Positions 39,276 to 50,110 of a DNA stretch of 64,000 nucleotides are shown here, piece by piece. Made by a program: the position numbers and the translations under genes. Every line of letters starts with the position of its first letter. The first letter of the stretch is position 1. The stretch is from Aureobasidium sp. EXF-3400 (taxonomy: Eukaryota; Ascomycota; Dothideomycetes; Dothideales; Saccotheciaceae), in NCBI GenBank assembly GCA_024195585.1, contig SWBL01000150.1, positions 1 through 64,000 of the forward strand, in the 5' to 3' direction. The notes beneath the pieces were generated by a model. The model ran no database searches and had not been told where the DNA came from. It saw only the letters and a list, made by a program, of their open reading frames with translations.

Positions 39276-40190
39276 GTAAGCCAACCTCCCTTCCACACAC
39301 CACTCCTTTACGGCTATGATGTGCTTCGATGGCTAGCTTGCCATTGAGGTGCTTCGCCAGCCAAGATGAAACTCCAATGCTTTTTCGCTTGCCACCAGAC
39401 CTTGTGTCTCTATGGTTAGTGTCTTCTGAGACATGTCTTTTGAGACCGGTCAGAGCGACGCGCATACATCTCATGAACATAGCCTTGCTTCTGCTCAGTG
39501 AGTCTCGAGATTTTGCTGTTGTGTTGGCAGATCTTCGTGTTCAATCCGCCCGGCCAGGTAAGTCAACCTTCTCCATACCACACATCACTCCTTCACGGCT
39601 ATGATGTGCTTCGATGGCTAGTTGGCCATTGGGGTATCTCGCCAGCCTAGATGAAACTCCAATGCTTCTCCGCGCTCAGTGCCAGACTTGATGCCCTCTG
39701 AGTCAAAGTCTTCTGAGACAAGTCTTACGAGACATGCCATGATCATCGCTGGCTTCTGCTCAAAGACTTTCAGGAGGGTTGCTGATTTGTTGGCAGATCT
39801 TCGAGTCTCTTCGCGTCATTTCAATCCGCTCACCCAGGTAAGTCAACCATCTCCCTTCAACACATCACTCCCTTTACGGCTATGATGTGCTTCGGCGGCT
39901 AGCTTGTCATCGGAGTATCTCGCCAGCCAAGATCGAATACCAATGCTTCTCCGCGGTCAAGTGCCAGACCTTGTGCCTCTTTGGTTATAGTCTCACGAGA
40001 CAAGTCTTATGAGACAGGTCTTACGAGACAGGCATAACCGAAAAGCATACATCTCTTCCCATCAACACTGTCTTGCCTTAGCTCAAAGACCTCCGAAAGA
40101 GCTGCTGACTTGCCTAGAGATCTTTCTTCCCCTCGCGCCATTTGCAAGCGCTAAGTTGGCTTCGCAGCTCCAAGTACTGGTGTTCGGGTT
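39276..40190 (+). repeat. Tandem ~280-bp units, each opening with a splice-donor sequence
   Basis: Three clear copies begin with GTAAGCCAACC or GTAAGTCAACC at 39276, 39559 and 39838 (periods 283 and 279). Shared blocks include CGGCTATGATGTGCTTCG, TCGCCAGCC.AGAT, CTCCAATGCTT, CTTCTGAGACA..TCTT and TTGGCAGATCTTCG. The donor word is preceded by CAG or CCAG, so each junction reads as an ideal exon|intron boundary, and TTGGCAG|ATCTTCG looks like an acceptor 27-46 nt before the next donor. More diverged units continue to the right. Confidence 0.8.
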
Positions 40191-43100
40191 GCTCGTTGCA
40201 ACCTTTAGAAGATGTCGTGAGTCTTTCCAAGTTCTCCCACAGCACCCCCACTCCATGATGAGATCAAAGTTACTCAATCCAATCCTGAGTCACCATGAGG
40301 ATTGCACAAAGATCTGAGAAGCATCATTGAACCCCTTCTACTTCTGTTCATGCTGCAAAGTTCTTGACTGACATCTCAGACATAGACGTTGACACCTTCT
40401 GCTGCCGCTCAGCATCGTCCACGCATGCCGAAGAAGCGACGAACTCCTCGATATCAAGACTATGCTCTGCCGCGTGATGAAAACAAGGGGTTGTCTGACT
40501 CTTGAAGAAAACCGCGCAGCTCTTTGCAGCATTCTGATGGCACATCCTCCAGCATAGTCTTGACCTGAGGATGCAATTCGCGCAAGCCGGCCAGCCTGGC
40601 AAAAGAGTCCAGATGCCGTCAACTCGGACAAGGTAAGGTCAGAACAATCTCCATCCCAACTCCTGCTTCATGATGACATTGTTGAAGAACATCTGACTTT
40701 GGAGGATGATAACATCTTCGACTGGCTTGCAAAGCCAGACAACCTACACTTGTTTCGCTTTTTGTTTCACTGACTGCACTCTTCTTTCTCCTGTTTGTAC
40801 CAAGCTCTTTGGAAACCACAGCTGACATATTAGTGGTAACAGCTGCCATGCAGATAGCAAACCAATCGACAGTTCTTCGCAGCGGCTCGAGAATGCAACG
40901 TGCTTCAACAAGGCAAGTGAGATTCCTTCTTCGTTCCCTGAGATGCCTTCATGATGAACAAAAAGCTAAGTATCTTCTTCTGAACCCTGTCGTGGAGACA
41001 TTGTTGAAGAAAACACTCTTGCGACGGTCTGGTCGCAAACTGAGGCACATTTGCTCATGTTATGCATTCTTTCTGGTTTTCAGCCGTGAGCAGTCGCTGA
41101 CTCGCCATGTTTTACAGGTCCTGGATCATCTACCTGTCCCAGCACTGTTGCATCGCCGTCCCAATCCGAACTCGAACTGTCGACGACGTACCGCAATGAA
41201 TATCTCAGCAACCGCAAGAGGTGGAGGCTCGATCAAGAGGAGGAACAGGAGAAGATGCAGATAACAGTGGTCTATGCGAAATGCGATGTCATGGGCTTCG
41301 CAAGGACAGGCAGGCTATTGCCAGTCCGAGCTGCCGGCGGCATGCTGTCTCAGGGCCATGTCGGCTGCAGAGTCTGAAGCGCTTGCTTGTCTGACGGGGC
41401 CTTCTGTTGAAATTTGGAAGGCTGCGTCACTGGCTGCCGGCATCTACCAAGTCCTCCTGCCATGCAGAAGGAACAGAACAGGTATGCTTGAGTGCCCTCT
41501 TTCTTTGCGCATCTCCTTCATGCATGATGAAGAAAGATGACTCGTCGATCTGAATCCTGAAGACACCTCTTCTCATCTCTCTCTCCATTGTCTGATTGCA
41601 TGGCCAAGACACTTCCGATCACTCGAGCTCTGGAGGCGGAACACTTGCTGACCACTCTTTGCAGGCATACCCAGCTCGTGGCATAGATGGAGAGCTTTGG
41701 TAAGTCCAACTACATGCCTTCAAACCCCCAAGAGCCGAAATGATGTCAGAAAAACATAGTCTTTCTTCAGACGTGGGAGTGATGAAGACACCAGCCCTCG
41801 GGGCCATTCTGATCGGCTTCATCATATCTTTCGTTGCCCGCCAGTATCTGTCAACCAGATGAGCTGACACTTCCCTGCAGGTGGAGACGCAAGAATACAA
41901 CCTCTTCTACGATGAATGCTTCGGTAAGTGCTATGATCGTGAGCAGAACCTTGACTATGATGAACAAAAGCTTTTTTTCATCTTCTTTTCGACCTTAGGA
42001 ATGGGAACAACAAGCACAACTCTGACAGTCTTCTTCATCTTTTCTTCCACGCCTTCACGAAGCGAGAAGAAATCCGGCTGACATCTCCGACAGCAGTTTG
42101 AGGGTATCAGTCAGCGAAGCTGCGTCCTCGAGGCATGCGATCATCGCATCGTTGCCCGAAAGTTGTTCAGGTAAGTTCCCTCGTTCAAGGTATCCTCAGC
42201 AGCGATGATGAATGCACTTTCTTTTGCTCTTTCAATGACTTGGTGGATGATAAGAACAGATAGCCGTTTGGCAATTCTGAGCTGTCTCTTTCCTCTTCTT
42301 GCGATTTTCTAAAGCCCCTGGAAGAACACTGCTAACATGAAGCAATACTCCGGTAGCAGACACTCGTGTTCAGATCCTTCCCTCTGTGAGACGAGCAGAT
42401 GTAGGAGGAAGTTGCAGTGCATACGCCTGATGCAGTCGTCATCTACGACAAGGACAACACGACATGCTGAGGTAAGTGCGCCTGTCCTGACATGTCTTCA
42501 TAGCAATGATGATCACCACCTCCTTGTCCTTTGTCGAAAATGTCAATGACGACAACAAGAAGCCGTTTGGCACTGCCGAGCTACAACATCTCATTTTCAG
42601 ATACCTCGAACCTTCGCGAGCTTGTTGCTGACGTCGATAGTAATGTTGCAGGTTGAGGAGAGAAACGTCTTCTTGTCGGCGCATTGCCATTTCTGCTGCA
42701 GGCTACCAGAGCTTGATTTTCAATAGTAAGTGTATCTCCAGTACTTTAAAGTAACGGCAATGATGAACGTAACGTTTCTGTTTCTTTTGACTCTCTGGAT
42801 GAGAACAACCACGTACACAAGCATGTCTGAGCGCGTCTCTTGTTTCTGGATGTACCAAATCTGGCTCTAGCGGAACCAACTGCTGACTATATCATGCAGA
42901 CAAGTCTCAGGTCTGAAGGCAGCATAGTATTGCTTGGATACAAGTGCGGTAAGTCGAGACTGCTTTCCCTTTCCTTCTGCGTGATGAAAACCAAAGAAGT
43001 TTATCCATTGATAAAACATGAGAACAACCTTCGGTGACTCAATTTGTCTGATGCAGAGCGTCCGCCCAAAGATGTACACTCAGTTCCTGAGAAGGTAGCT

Positions 43101-44200
43101 TTGCTGACAACATCTTTGCGTCGACAGGTTCTCGAGAATACTTTGGGGGCTTTGCTGGTAGGTCCACTCTGTTTCTTTGCCTTGTAAGAACGAAATATGG
43201 CTGTCGTGATGATACGAATTTTGTTTGACTTCAAATGATATCAAAAGGAGAAAGTCTGATCAGCCATTTTCCTACTTCACGACACTTGGAGAACGAGATG
43301 AAGCAGATGCTAATCGCAACGGAGACGACAGACAATACTGAGAACGGCGCTGCCGCATACGACTCGAGTACAGCTGTTGATTGCTCCAGTGGTCGATCTT
43401 GAGGTAAGCAAGTTGTTGTTGTCCCTGGTTGCTGCCCGCAGGTTGCAATGATGATAAAGCGCTGAGTTGTCGCAAAAGAGTTGGTGAAAGTCGGCTGGTT
43501 CCCCGTGCAAGAAGCTGATTCTGGGCGACTCGTGATGGGCTAGAAAAACGCATATGCCTGAGCACCATCTGCGCGGCAGCAGCACTTGATATAACTTGAA
43601 GAGCTTCCGCTGATACTGTGAGGTTTAGTAACCGTTAGCGTACTGCCACTCGCTGTTGTTCGCTTTGAGTCCTGGAGAAACCCCGTGTCAGGTGAGTAGC
43701 TGTGTTTCTTCTTGGCCGAGTGATCCCAATGCGTGATGAAACACTTTATACTGCCTAGCCTCAATTGCCCTCGGCTCCCAATTCTTCGAGGGGCATGGCT
43801 TCATGGCAGACACGAATGGAAGGGCTTGTCTGAACACTGTTTCTTACTGAAATATAGCCAGAACTCTTGAGCTCGATCAAGTGCTGACCATTTGCTGTTC
43901 CGATAGGTGGGAGGTGTTCAAGGAGCGGAGGAATGGCGGCTGAGGACAAAGGTATGTGGACTGCTTTTTCCTTAACTCCTTTTCATACAGCAGGGCATGA
44001 TGATAGAAACCAAACTGCCTAGCCTCAAGTGCCCTCGGCTCCCAACTCTTCGAAGGGCTTGGCTTCATGGCAGATACCGTTGCCGGTCTGAATGGTCCTG
44101 CTTCCAGTTCTTGTGATTTGATGGTCATGTGGTTTAGACATTGATTGATAACACGCACTGTAGGTTAGGTGTGGTGAGAATTCTGTTGGTGCAGGAAAGT
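40191..44200 (+). repeat. Diverged continuation of the donor-bearing unit array
   Basis: Donor-like words recur at irregular intervals of roughly 210-300 bp with some gaps: AGGTAAGG (40632), AGGCAAGT (40912), AGGTATGC (41480), TGGTAAGT (41699), CGGTAAGT (41923), AGGTAAGT (42169), AGGTAAGT (42470), AGTAAGT (42725), CGGTAAGT (42948), TGGTAGGT (43157), AGGTAAGC (43402), AGGTGAGT (43689) and AGGTATGT (43951), each within a base or two. An ATGATGA word usually follows 30-70 nt later, and CTGAC plus a CAG acceptor precede the next short open stretch. A second local duplication, GCCTAGCCTCAA.TGCCCTCGGCTCCCAA, is at 43753 and 44017. Part of it reads as a spliced frame, listed separately. Confidence 0.55.
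41665..42726 (+). CDS. Candidate intron-rich orphan gene, partial
   Basis: Five short exons stay open in a consistent phase: 41665-41699, 41881-41923, 42097-42170, 42360-42471 and 42601-42726, joined across introns of 181, 173, 189 and 129 nt with GTAAGT donors and CAG acceptors. The translated parts run AYPARGIDGEL, WWRRKNTTSSTMNAS, FEGISQRSCVLEACDHRIVA, then CRRKLQCIRLMQS and FASLLLTSIVMLQVEERN, ending at TAG that overlaps a donor-like TAGTAAGTG. The 5' end is unknown. A second chain (42900-42948, 43057-43157, 43307-43402) is also open and includes ERPPKDVHSVPEKVALLTTS then LRRQVLENTLGALL. Introns this long and exons this short are unlike the neighbouring genes. No family is recognised; chance open frames remain possible. 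Confidence 0.3.
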
Positions 44201-46665
44201 GGCTTTGGCGGCCTGTGTGCTCAGTAGAGCGAGAATCACCGCCGAGAAGAAGAATATGACTCGCGATTTGCGGTCAAGTACCATAGGTTTTTCATGGTAA
44301 GGTTCGAGTCACAGCGCTCGTCGAAGATGGTCGAAATAGAGCAGAAGACGTGCTGACCCTGATGTCTCTCAGATCTCGAGTAGCGACTGCATCAGTGCGA
44401 CAGTGATTTACGTAAGCTATGAGAGACCTCTTGACAAGCTGAAGGCGCGTTTGGAGAAGCAGAAAGATGCAGGCGTTGAGTTGATCAACACTGTATGTTG
44501 TAAGAGGCTGTCTCGCCAGTTGTGTTGATGCAACTGGAAAATGATGACAGTTCTCAAGCTTGTTGCACTCCAAGAATAAAAGCAATGAAGAACAGCCTTC
44601 GTGTACTGAGCTCAAGCACAAGGTTTACTTTGCAATTTGCGACATGCCGGATCTGTAGGAGAAGAAGCGCCTGTCGGAGTAGACAGCGTACGTCAGAGTT
44701 GTCTCGACGAGAGTCAAGTTGCCACCTGTGACCGCGTCTGATATTCTTGTTTTGACACCTTGATGAGCGCGGTATACTCTGAGCATGGTGCGGAATGTGG
44801 AGCCGCGAAAGAGAGCGCTCCAGCGAGAAAACAGCGAGGTGAATGGGTGAGAGGCAGGAGACTGTTAGCAACTGCAGAGCTTTGAGGTGCCACGGTTGTC
44901 ATTCGAGATCCCGACCACACCGCATGTAGTCGAGCTCTGAAGTTGTATCTCCTCTTGCAGTTGTCGGATTGATAAGCAGCTGCAAGACTTGGTTGGCGGC
45001 GAGTGGAGTAGCTGATGTCATCGTTGTTTGATGGTCGTTGCTGACTGACATGCAGCAGAGTTTCGGGCTGGGTGACAGGACTACAGCAGCCGACATGCCA
45101 ACTCCCTTGATTGTGCGACTCGACGTTGTAGACACTTGCATGGTTTGAGAGTTTGAAGCAGTAACGAAGAAGTTGTCGGCCTTGGTGAGTAAGTGCTGCG
45201 GGAGACTGGAGTATGGTTCCATTCATCATGATTGCTGACCAGGATCAGCGTGGGAGCTCAACTTGATGGCTGCGAATGCCCAGCAAATACTTCGTACTCG
45301 CGTCTGAGGAAATGCAAGGTCGACTTGACCAGCGATGACTCGCACAAAACCAAAGTGAGTGTGCAACTTCATCTGCGGCGCGCTGTCGAATCTGTATCTT
45401 GGAGTCTGCAGGCTGATTGCGCAGAAGCTGTAGCCGGCTATGATCAGATGCCATGAAGATTTACCGTCGTTGAGAAATAGACCAAGAACAGCGTACGCTG
45501 CTGTGTGCTGTCAAATTCAGGTGCTGGTGAAGGTAAGGTGGTGAGAGACTTTCAATGGTTACAACCGTCATGGAGTCAACGATGCGCGTCGGCAGTAGAG
45601 AGACATTGGATGGCACCTGCCTTCTGAACCGCTCTCGGAAACGATGCGTCTTGGTAAAAATCCGAAAATGAAGCAGACGCGTCGGCGCTCATCCTGGGGC
45701 ATCGGACGTTTAAGCAGAGGGTCTGAGGACTATCGATTCGGGAGATGGAAAGTGTTGAAGACCCATGTTCTTGTTGTTCCTGATGATTTGCCAGAAGATC
45801 TGACGCTGCTCCTGTGCGTCGGAGTCGTCGAAAATTTTCGAGCTTGAGCACACGGTCAGGGACGATATGCCGAGCCAAACATGTTCGCGGTTACGTGATT
45901 CTTCAGAATGTTGACGTCGATAGGTGTATATGAAGTCACTGTCTCTTCGTCGTGAGCAGGATTGGTGTCAAGTTCGACGGGCTGACAAGTTGTGAGAGCC
46001 CTCAGACGACGACTTTGCATGCTGACAAGGCATGACCGCGAGTAGGCGTCAACAACTCCGTCACACTCCCCACAAGTATTTTCAAACCAGATGGATGAAG
46101 TGATGCTCGGATATCAACGGTAGAGAAGTTGGTGAGTGTGGTGGAGACTCAGCAGTTTCGAAGCATCGCGATCAGCTTTCTCCGAACTCGCAACGAAAAA
46201 TTGGAGAAGGAGCAGGGCGCTGAGATGAAGCAAAGAAGGAGTTTCGCAGTCAAGACCGAAACAGGCCGCTCAGGAAGACCGAGATGACCGCTCGAAAAGC
46301 CGAAGGTATGATTACCAACACGATAAGATCATGTCGAAAATTGGTGGAGAGAGCTTTTTCCATCGATCTGGACTCGTGGTGCGACAGCAAACCGTAGCCG
46401 AGCGAAGCCTGAAACGGTTAGCGTGGTCTGGGGAACAGTCTTGATCTGGTATGGCGTGGTCGGAAGAACAAAGACCGCGAAGTTGCGCTTATCAACGTCA
46501 ACTCTCAAGACCGAAGGTAGCCGCGAGGCAAGTGAACAAGGAGAACGGCGGCATAAGCATCATGGGATTCAGTATTAAAGGCAGATGGCCCTCTGCTGGA
46601 AGAGGACCAAGTGAACTTATCGACTCCTCTCGCAACTCTCAGAAAGACATCGCACATACGACAAC
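44201..46665. other. Right end of the gene-poor island
   Basis: About 2.5 kb without a supported gene. It has scattered TGCTGAC and GATGATG words like the preceding array, but no unit that I can align. Codon-like composition is absent. The final ~100 bases before 46666 are the proline dehydrogenase leader. Confidence 0.4.
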
Positions 46666-48081
46666 ATGTCTCTCAAGTTGCGCTCCAACATGGCACGCCG
46701 CCTGGATGGCCGCGTCGCAACACCTTTCTTGATGTCTGCCAGACACATGCACAGCACTCCGGCCGAGCAACACTCCATGACTGTTCCTCAGGTGGCTACC
46801 CTCCCCAAGCATGTTCCTGGTTCAAAGGTCACTAAGACCAACAAGACTCCCGCTCTTGCCGTTCTCCCTCTCTCTACCGTCCTCAGAACCTACATGATTA
46901 CCTCGATCTCCTGCAAGCCCGCACTCTTGTCTGTCTGTTTCAAGGCTCTTACCGCCATGATTCACGCTAAGGGACCCATCTTCAACGTCGAGCGCAACCC
47001 TCTTCTCAAGATGATCCTCAGAGAGACTTTCTACAAGCAATTCTGCGGTGGTGAGACCAAGGCCGAAGTCCGTGCCACTCGCGCTCAGTTGCAGAGCTTG
47101 GGATACTCTGGTGTCATTTTCGAGTACGCTCGCGAAATTCTTTCCGATGTTCCTTCCGACGACACTGCCGGCGACGTCGAGATGTGGAGAAAGGGACTCA
47201 TGGAAACTGTCGAGGCTGCCCAGTCTGGCGACATCATCGGTCTGAAGTGGTCTGGTATGGGTGGTTACGCTATGCAGCTCCTCAAGCAGGGCAAGCAGCC
47301 CATTGATATCATGGAGAAGGCCATGAAGGAGGTTTGCGACGCCGCTTCGGCCAAGCACATTGCTCTTGTCCCCTCTGCCGAAGAAACTACCACCAACCCT
47401 ATGATTGACGCCTGGACCTTGAACCTGCAGAAGATCTACAACAAGCCCGATAACATCGTCCTTTACAACACCTACCAATGCTACCTCAAGGGCGCACCCG
47501 CATCTCTCTCCAACCACCTCCACCAGGCCAAGACCGAAGGCTTCACTCTCGGTGTCAAGCTCGTTCGTGGCGCCTACCTGCACTCTGAGCCTCGCGAGAA
47601 GATCTGGGACACCATTCAGGACACTCACCGCGCCTACGACGGCATGGCCGAAGCAGTTCTCACCCGCACCTACAACGACGTTGTCAAGCCTATCTCTTCT
47701 GACGACGGTGTCTTCCCCCGCAACGTTGGTCTCGTTCTCGCAACTCACAACGCCGACTCTGTCCGCAAGGCTCAAGCAATCCGCACAAACCAGCTCCGTT
47801 CCGGCGAAGAGAGAGTTCCCTGCGCCTACGCTCAACTCCAGGGTATGGCCGACGAGGTCAGCTGCGAGCTTATCAGCGCCACTCAAGCCAAGCCTGAGGA
47901 GATGGTTGACATTCCCCGCGCCTACAAGCTCACTGCCTGGGGCTCGATGACCGACTGTCTCAACTACCTTCTCCGTCGCGCTGCCGAGAACAAGGATGCC
48001 GCTACCCGCACTGTTGAGAGCAGAGATGCCATGCGCAGCGAGATCTGGCGTCGCATGAGAGCCACCTTCGGTCTTGCCTAA
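46666..48081 (+). CDS. PUT1: Proline dehydrogenase, mitochondrial (proline oxidase)
   Basis: Uninterrupted frame of 471 residues. The FAD enzyme oxidises L-proline to pyrroline-5-carboxylate in the mitochondrion and feeds electrons to the respiratory chain; it is the first step of proline catabolism. The N-terminus (MSLKLRSNMARRLDGRVATP) is basic and lacks acidic residues at its start, as in a targeting peptide. The TIM-barrel core shows ILRETFYKQFCGGET, IVLYNTYQCYLKGAP, TLGVKLVRGAYLHSEPREK (flavin and substrate contacts), VGLVLATHNADSV, AYAQLQGMADEVS and the C-terminal substrate-binding helix YLLRRAAENKDAATRT. All landmark motifs are present, so the enzyme should be active. Codon bias is strong (C-ending codons). 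No P5C dehydrogenase or Put3-type regulator is nearby. Confidence 0.97.
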   Translation: MSLKLRSNMARRLDGRVATPFLMSARHMHSTPAEQHSMTVPQVATLPKHVPGSKVTKTNKTPALAVLPLSTVLRTYMITSISCKPALLSVCFKALTAMIHAKGPIFNVERNPLLKMILRETFYKQFCGGETKAEVRATRAQLQSLGYSGVIFEYAREILSDVPSDDTAGDVEMWRKGLMETVEAAQSGDIIGLKWSGMGGYAMQLLKQGKQPIDIMEKAMKEVCDAASAKHIALVPSAEETTTNPMIDAWTLNLQKIYNKPDNIVLYNTYQCYLKGAPASLSNHLHQAKTEGFTLGVKLVRGAYLHSEPREKIWDTIQDTHRAYDGMAEAVLTRTYNDVVKPISSDDGVFPRNVGLVLATHNADSVRKAQAIRTNQLRSGEERVPCAYAQLQGMADEVSCELISATQAKPEEMVDIPRAYKLTAWGSMTDCLNYLLRRAAENKDAATRTVESRDAMRSEIWRRMRATFGLA

Positions 48082-49099
48082 GTCTCTCTCCCTTCTCTCT
48101 CTACGACTTCTATTTCCCTCAATGGCGATACCGATGCTGGCAAGAGCCTCCGGATCCGGGCAGCGATGATGACTTCTCCTTTTTCCACCACAAAGCATTT
48201 CAATGGCGTTTCTTTAGCGATGGACATGGCGTTCACAACTTCCTGGCATGGGATATGATTTCTTCTTCTTCTGTTCTTCCCACAACATTCATAGATGCTT
48301 CTTTTGGCCCTCAGGGGCAGTTTTCTCAGCGATACCAGATACCCCAACTAGAGCATACTACTTAACCAAAAAATTCAAAAAAGCTACAAAACTTCATATC
48401 TTTGCCAATCCCTCCATGTGACCATTCCACTACCATCCACGACTTCAAGATGTTCTTCTCTTAAAATTGGTGATCATTAATCATACCTTTGTCATGATAA
48501 ACAACAAAATCCCAAATCTCGGTCCATCTGTTTGGGATTGCTTGTTCTGCCGATTATAACCGGTGGAAGCCGGCTTGTGCCGAGGATATCCGCCAGCCAG
48601 ATCCTCGCGGCATTCTTTGATCCCGAACCCTTGTTCCAACGTCAACGCCATGAATCGTCATGGAGAGCGTGACCATGTATACGATCTTCTGTGGTCATGT
48701 GAGATGGATGCCTTGACCACGATTTTCAGAAGGAAGGAGCGTTACCAAAGCCAAACGGTTCTGATGAGAAGCAGCATACGAGCTCAGAACGTCGCATTCG
48801 TATCCGGGAGTTCGCTACTTCACGTCTCTCTGTGGACATTGCTTCGATTCTTGAACATATCATGCATTCTGATAGCTCCAATGAACAGGGATTGCATTAT
48901 AGGGAGAGCAGAATACGAAGTAAAATCCAGTCAAAAAGTAGCGGAATGATTGTCATGCAAGGCGTGAGTTTCAACATGCAAGGACAGGGACGCATTTCTT
49001 CTGCGTATAAAACGAGCACTTCTTCTTACCTCTTTTGTATAACACATGATGCTTCAATGGAAGTACGTGAGCTTTGGTGAACCCCTGTCTAGCATGACG
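48082..49099. other. PUT1 3' flank
   Basis: About 1 kb with no supported gene. Pyrimidine-rich just after the PUT1 stop. At 48819-48880 a stretch resembles the 115-bp repeat found at 52.3-52.6 kb (CGTCTCTCTGTGGACATTGC, then ATGCATTCTGATAG). Confidence 0.4.
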
Positions 49100-50110
49100 A
49101 CTAATAAGCCTAAATCTCACCTTTTGATATAGTAGGAACAGATACATCGCATCGACAAGTGTAAGCGACGAAACGAACCGGGTCGATAATCCTTAGAATG
49201 CAGTCTTGTTCCCGAACAGTCGTTCTTCTATAAATCCTTAGGCCGGACTTTACGTAACACGAGATAGAAAGCAAACGACAAAGGAGATCATACAAAGAGT
49301 GTCCGCGTCTAAGACCCGAGAGACGATGCTAGGTTGACGAACCCGTATGTAAAAAGGAACTTATATGTGCAACATTCAGCATCGACAAAGAGACGAACTA
49401 GGTCGAGAACGACAGGAGCGCTTACTACACTCCCGACTAGATCGCGATAATATAAATCCTAGACTAGTAAAGTCACGATAGCATAAAAACAGGTAGTCGA
49501 TAAGCCGGGAAGTTAGATAGAACTTAGGGATTCGAGACCCGAGAGGCGACGTAAGGTCTAAATCGAGGCTATACTACAGGAGCTAAACAATCTGGCTATG
49601 GTGTGCGTACAAGACACAATAAGGCTAGCGCTTTTGCTTTGGGATAGGATTGGCAGAAAGACAGTAGGAGGTTATAGTAATAGATAGACGAGGTTAGAAG
49701 ACTTAGTAGGTATCTAAAGAAGAGATGTAAAGATAGGATACGGAGAACCTCGATACAAGGATGGGAATCGAGTACTAATAGCATTCGATAAAGCGAATAT
49801 TAGATGGAACATTAGAAAGAGTAGGAGGGTAACTTTCTGTAAATGGAACGCGCTAATGAGCAGTATTGATCGTACCGAGAATATTCTGCGTCTTGATATA
49901 ACTTGTTAGTATGGAGCCAATAGGCATGGTGCTTTGATCTTACTCGCCTTACTACTATAGGCTCGATACTTACGCAATATTCGTCTTGATTTTCCCTCAC
50001 CGCTATAGTAGCCGCTCATGATGCTTCCCTACTTTTCAGAACTCGCCTGAGGCCTCTCTTTCACAACTATCGTAAGGTAATCTACGAATTTCCCTACAAA
50101 TAGTCACCGG
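49100..50110. mobile_element. Degraded repeat relic, RIP-like
   Basis: This kilobase differs from its flanks: rich in TAGA, TAGG, CTAA and GATA words and relatively poor in CA and TG, with frequent stops in all frames. Such depletion fits repeat-induced point mutation of an old transposable element. Similar TTAGG-rich sequence occurs at bases 1-70. No reverse transcriptase or transposase motif survives that I can name, and no terminal repeats are visible. Confidence 0.4.

Noticed and set aside
46822..48198. 458-residue minus-strand frame opposite PUT1
   Set aside because: It is the antisense shadow of a strongly codon-biased gene; its product has no family features.
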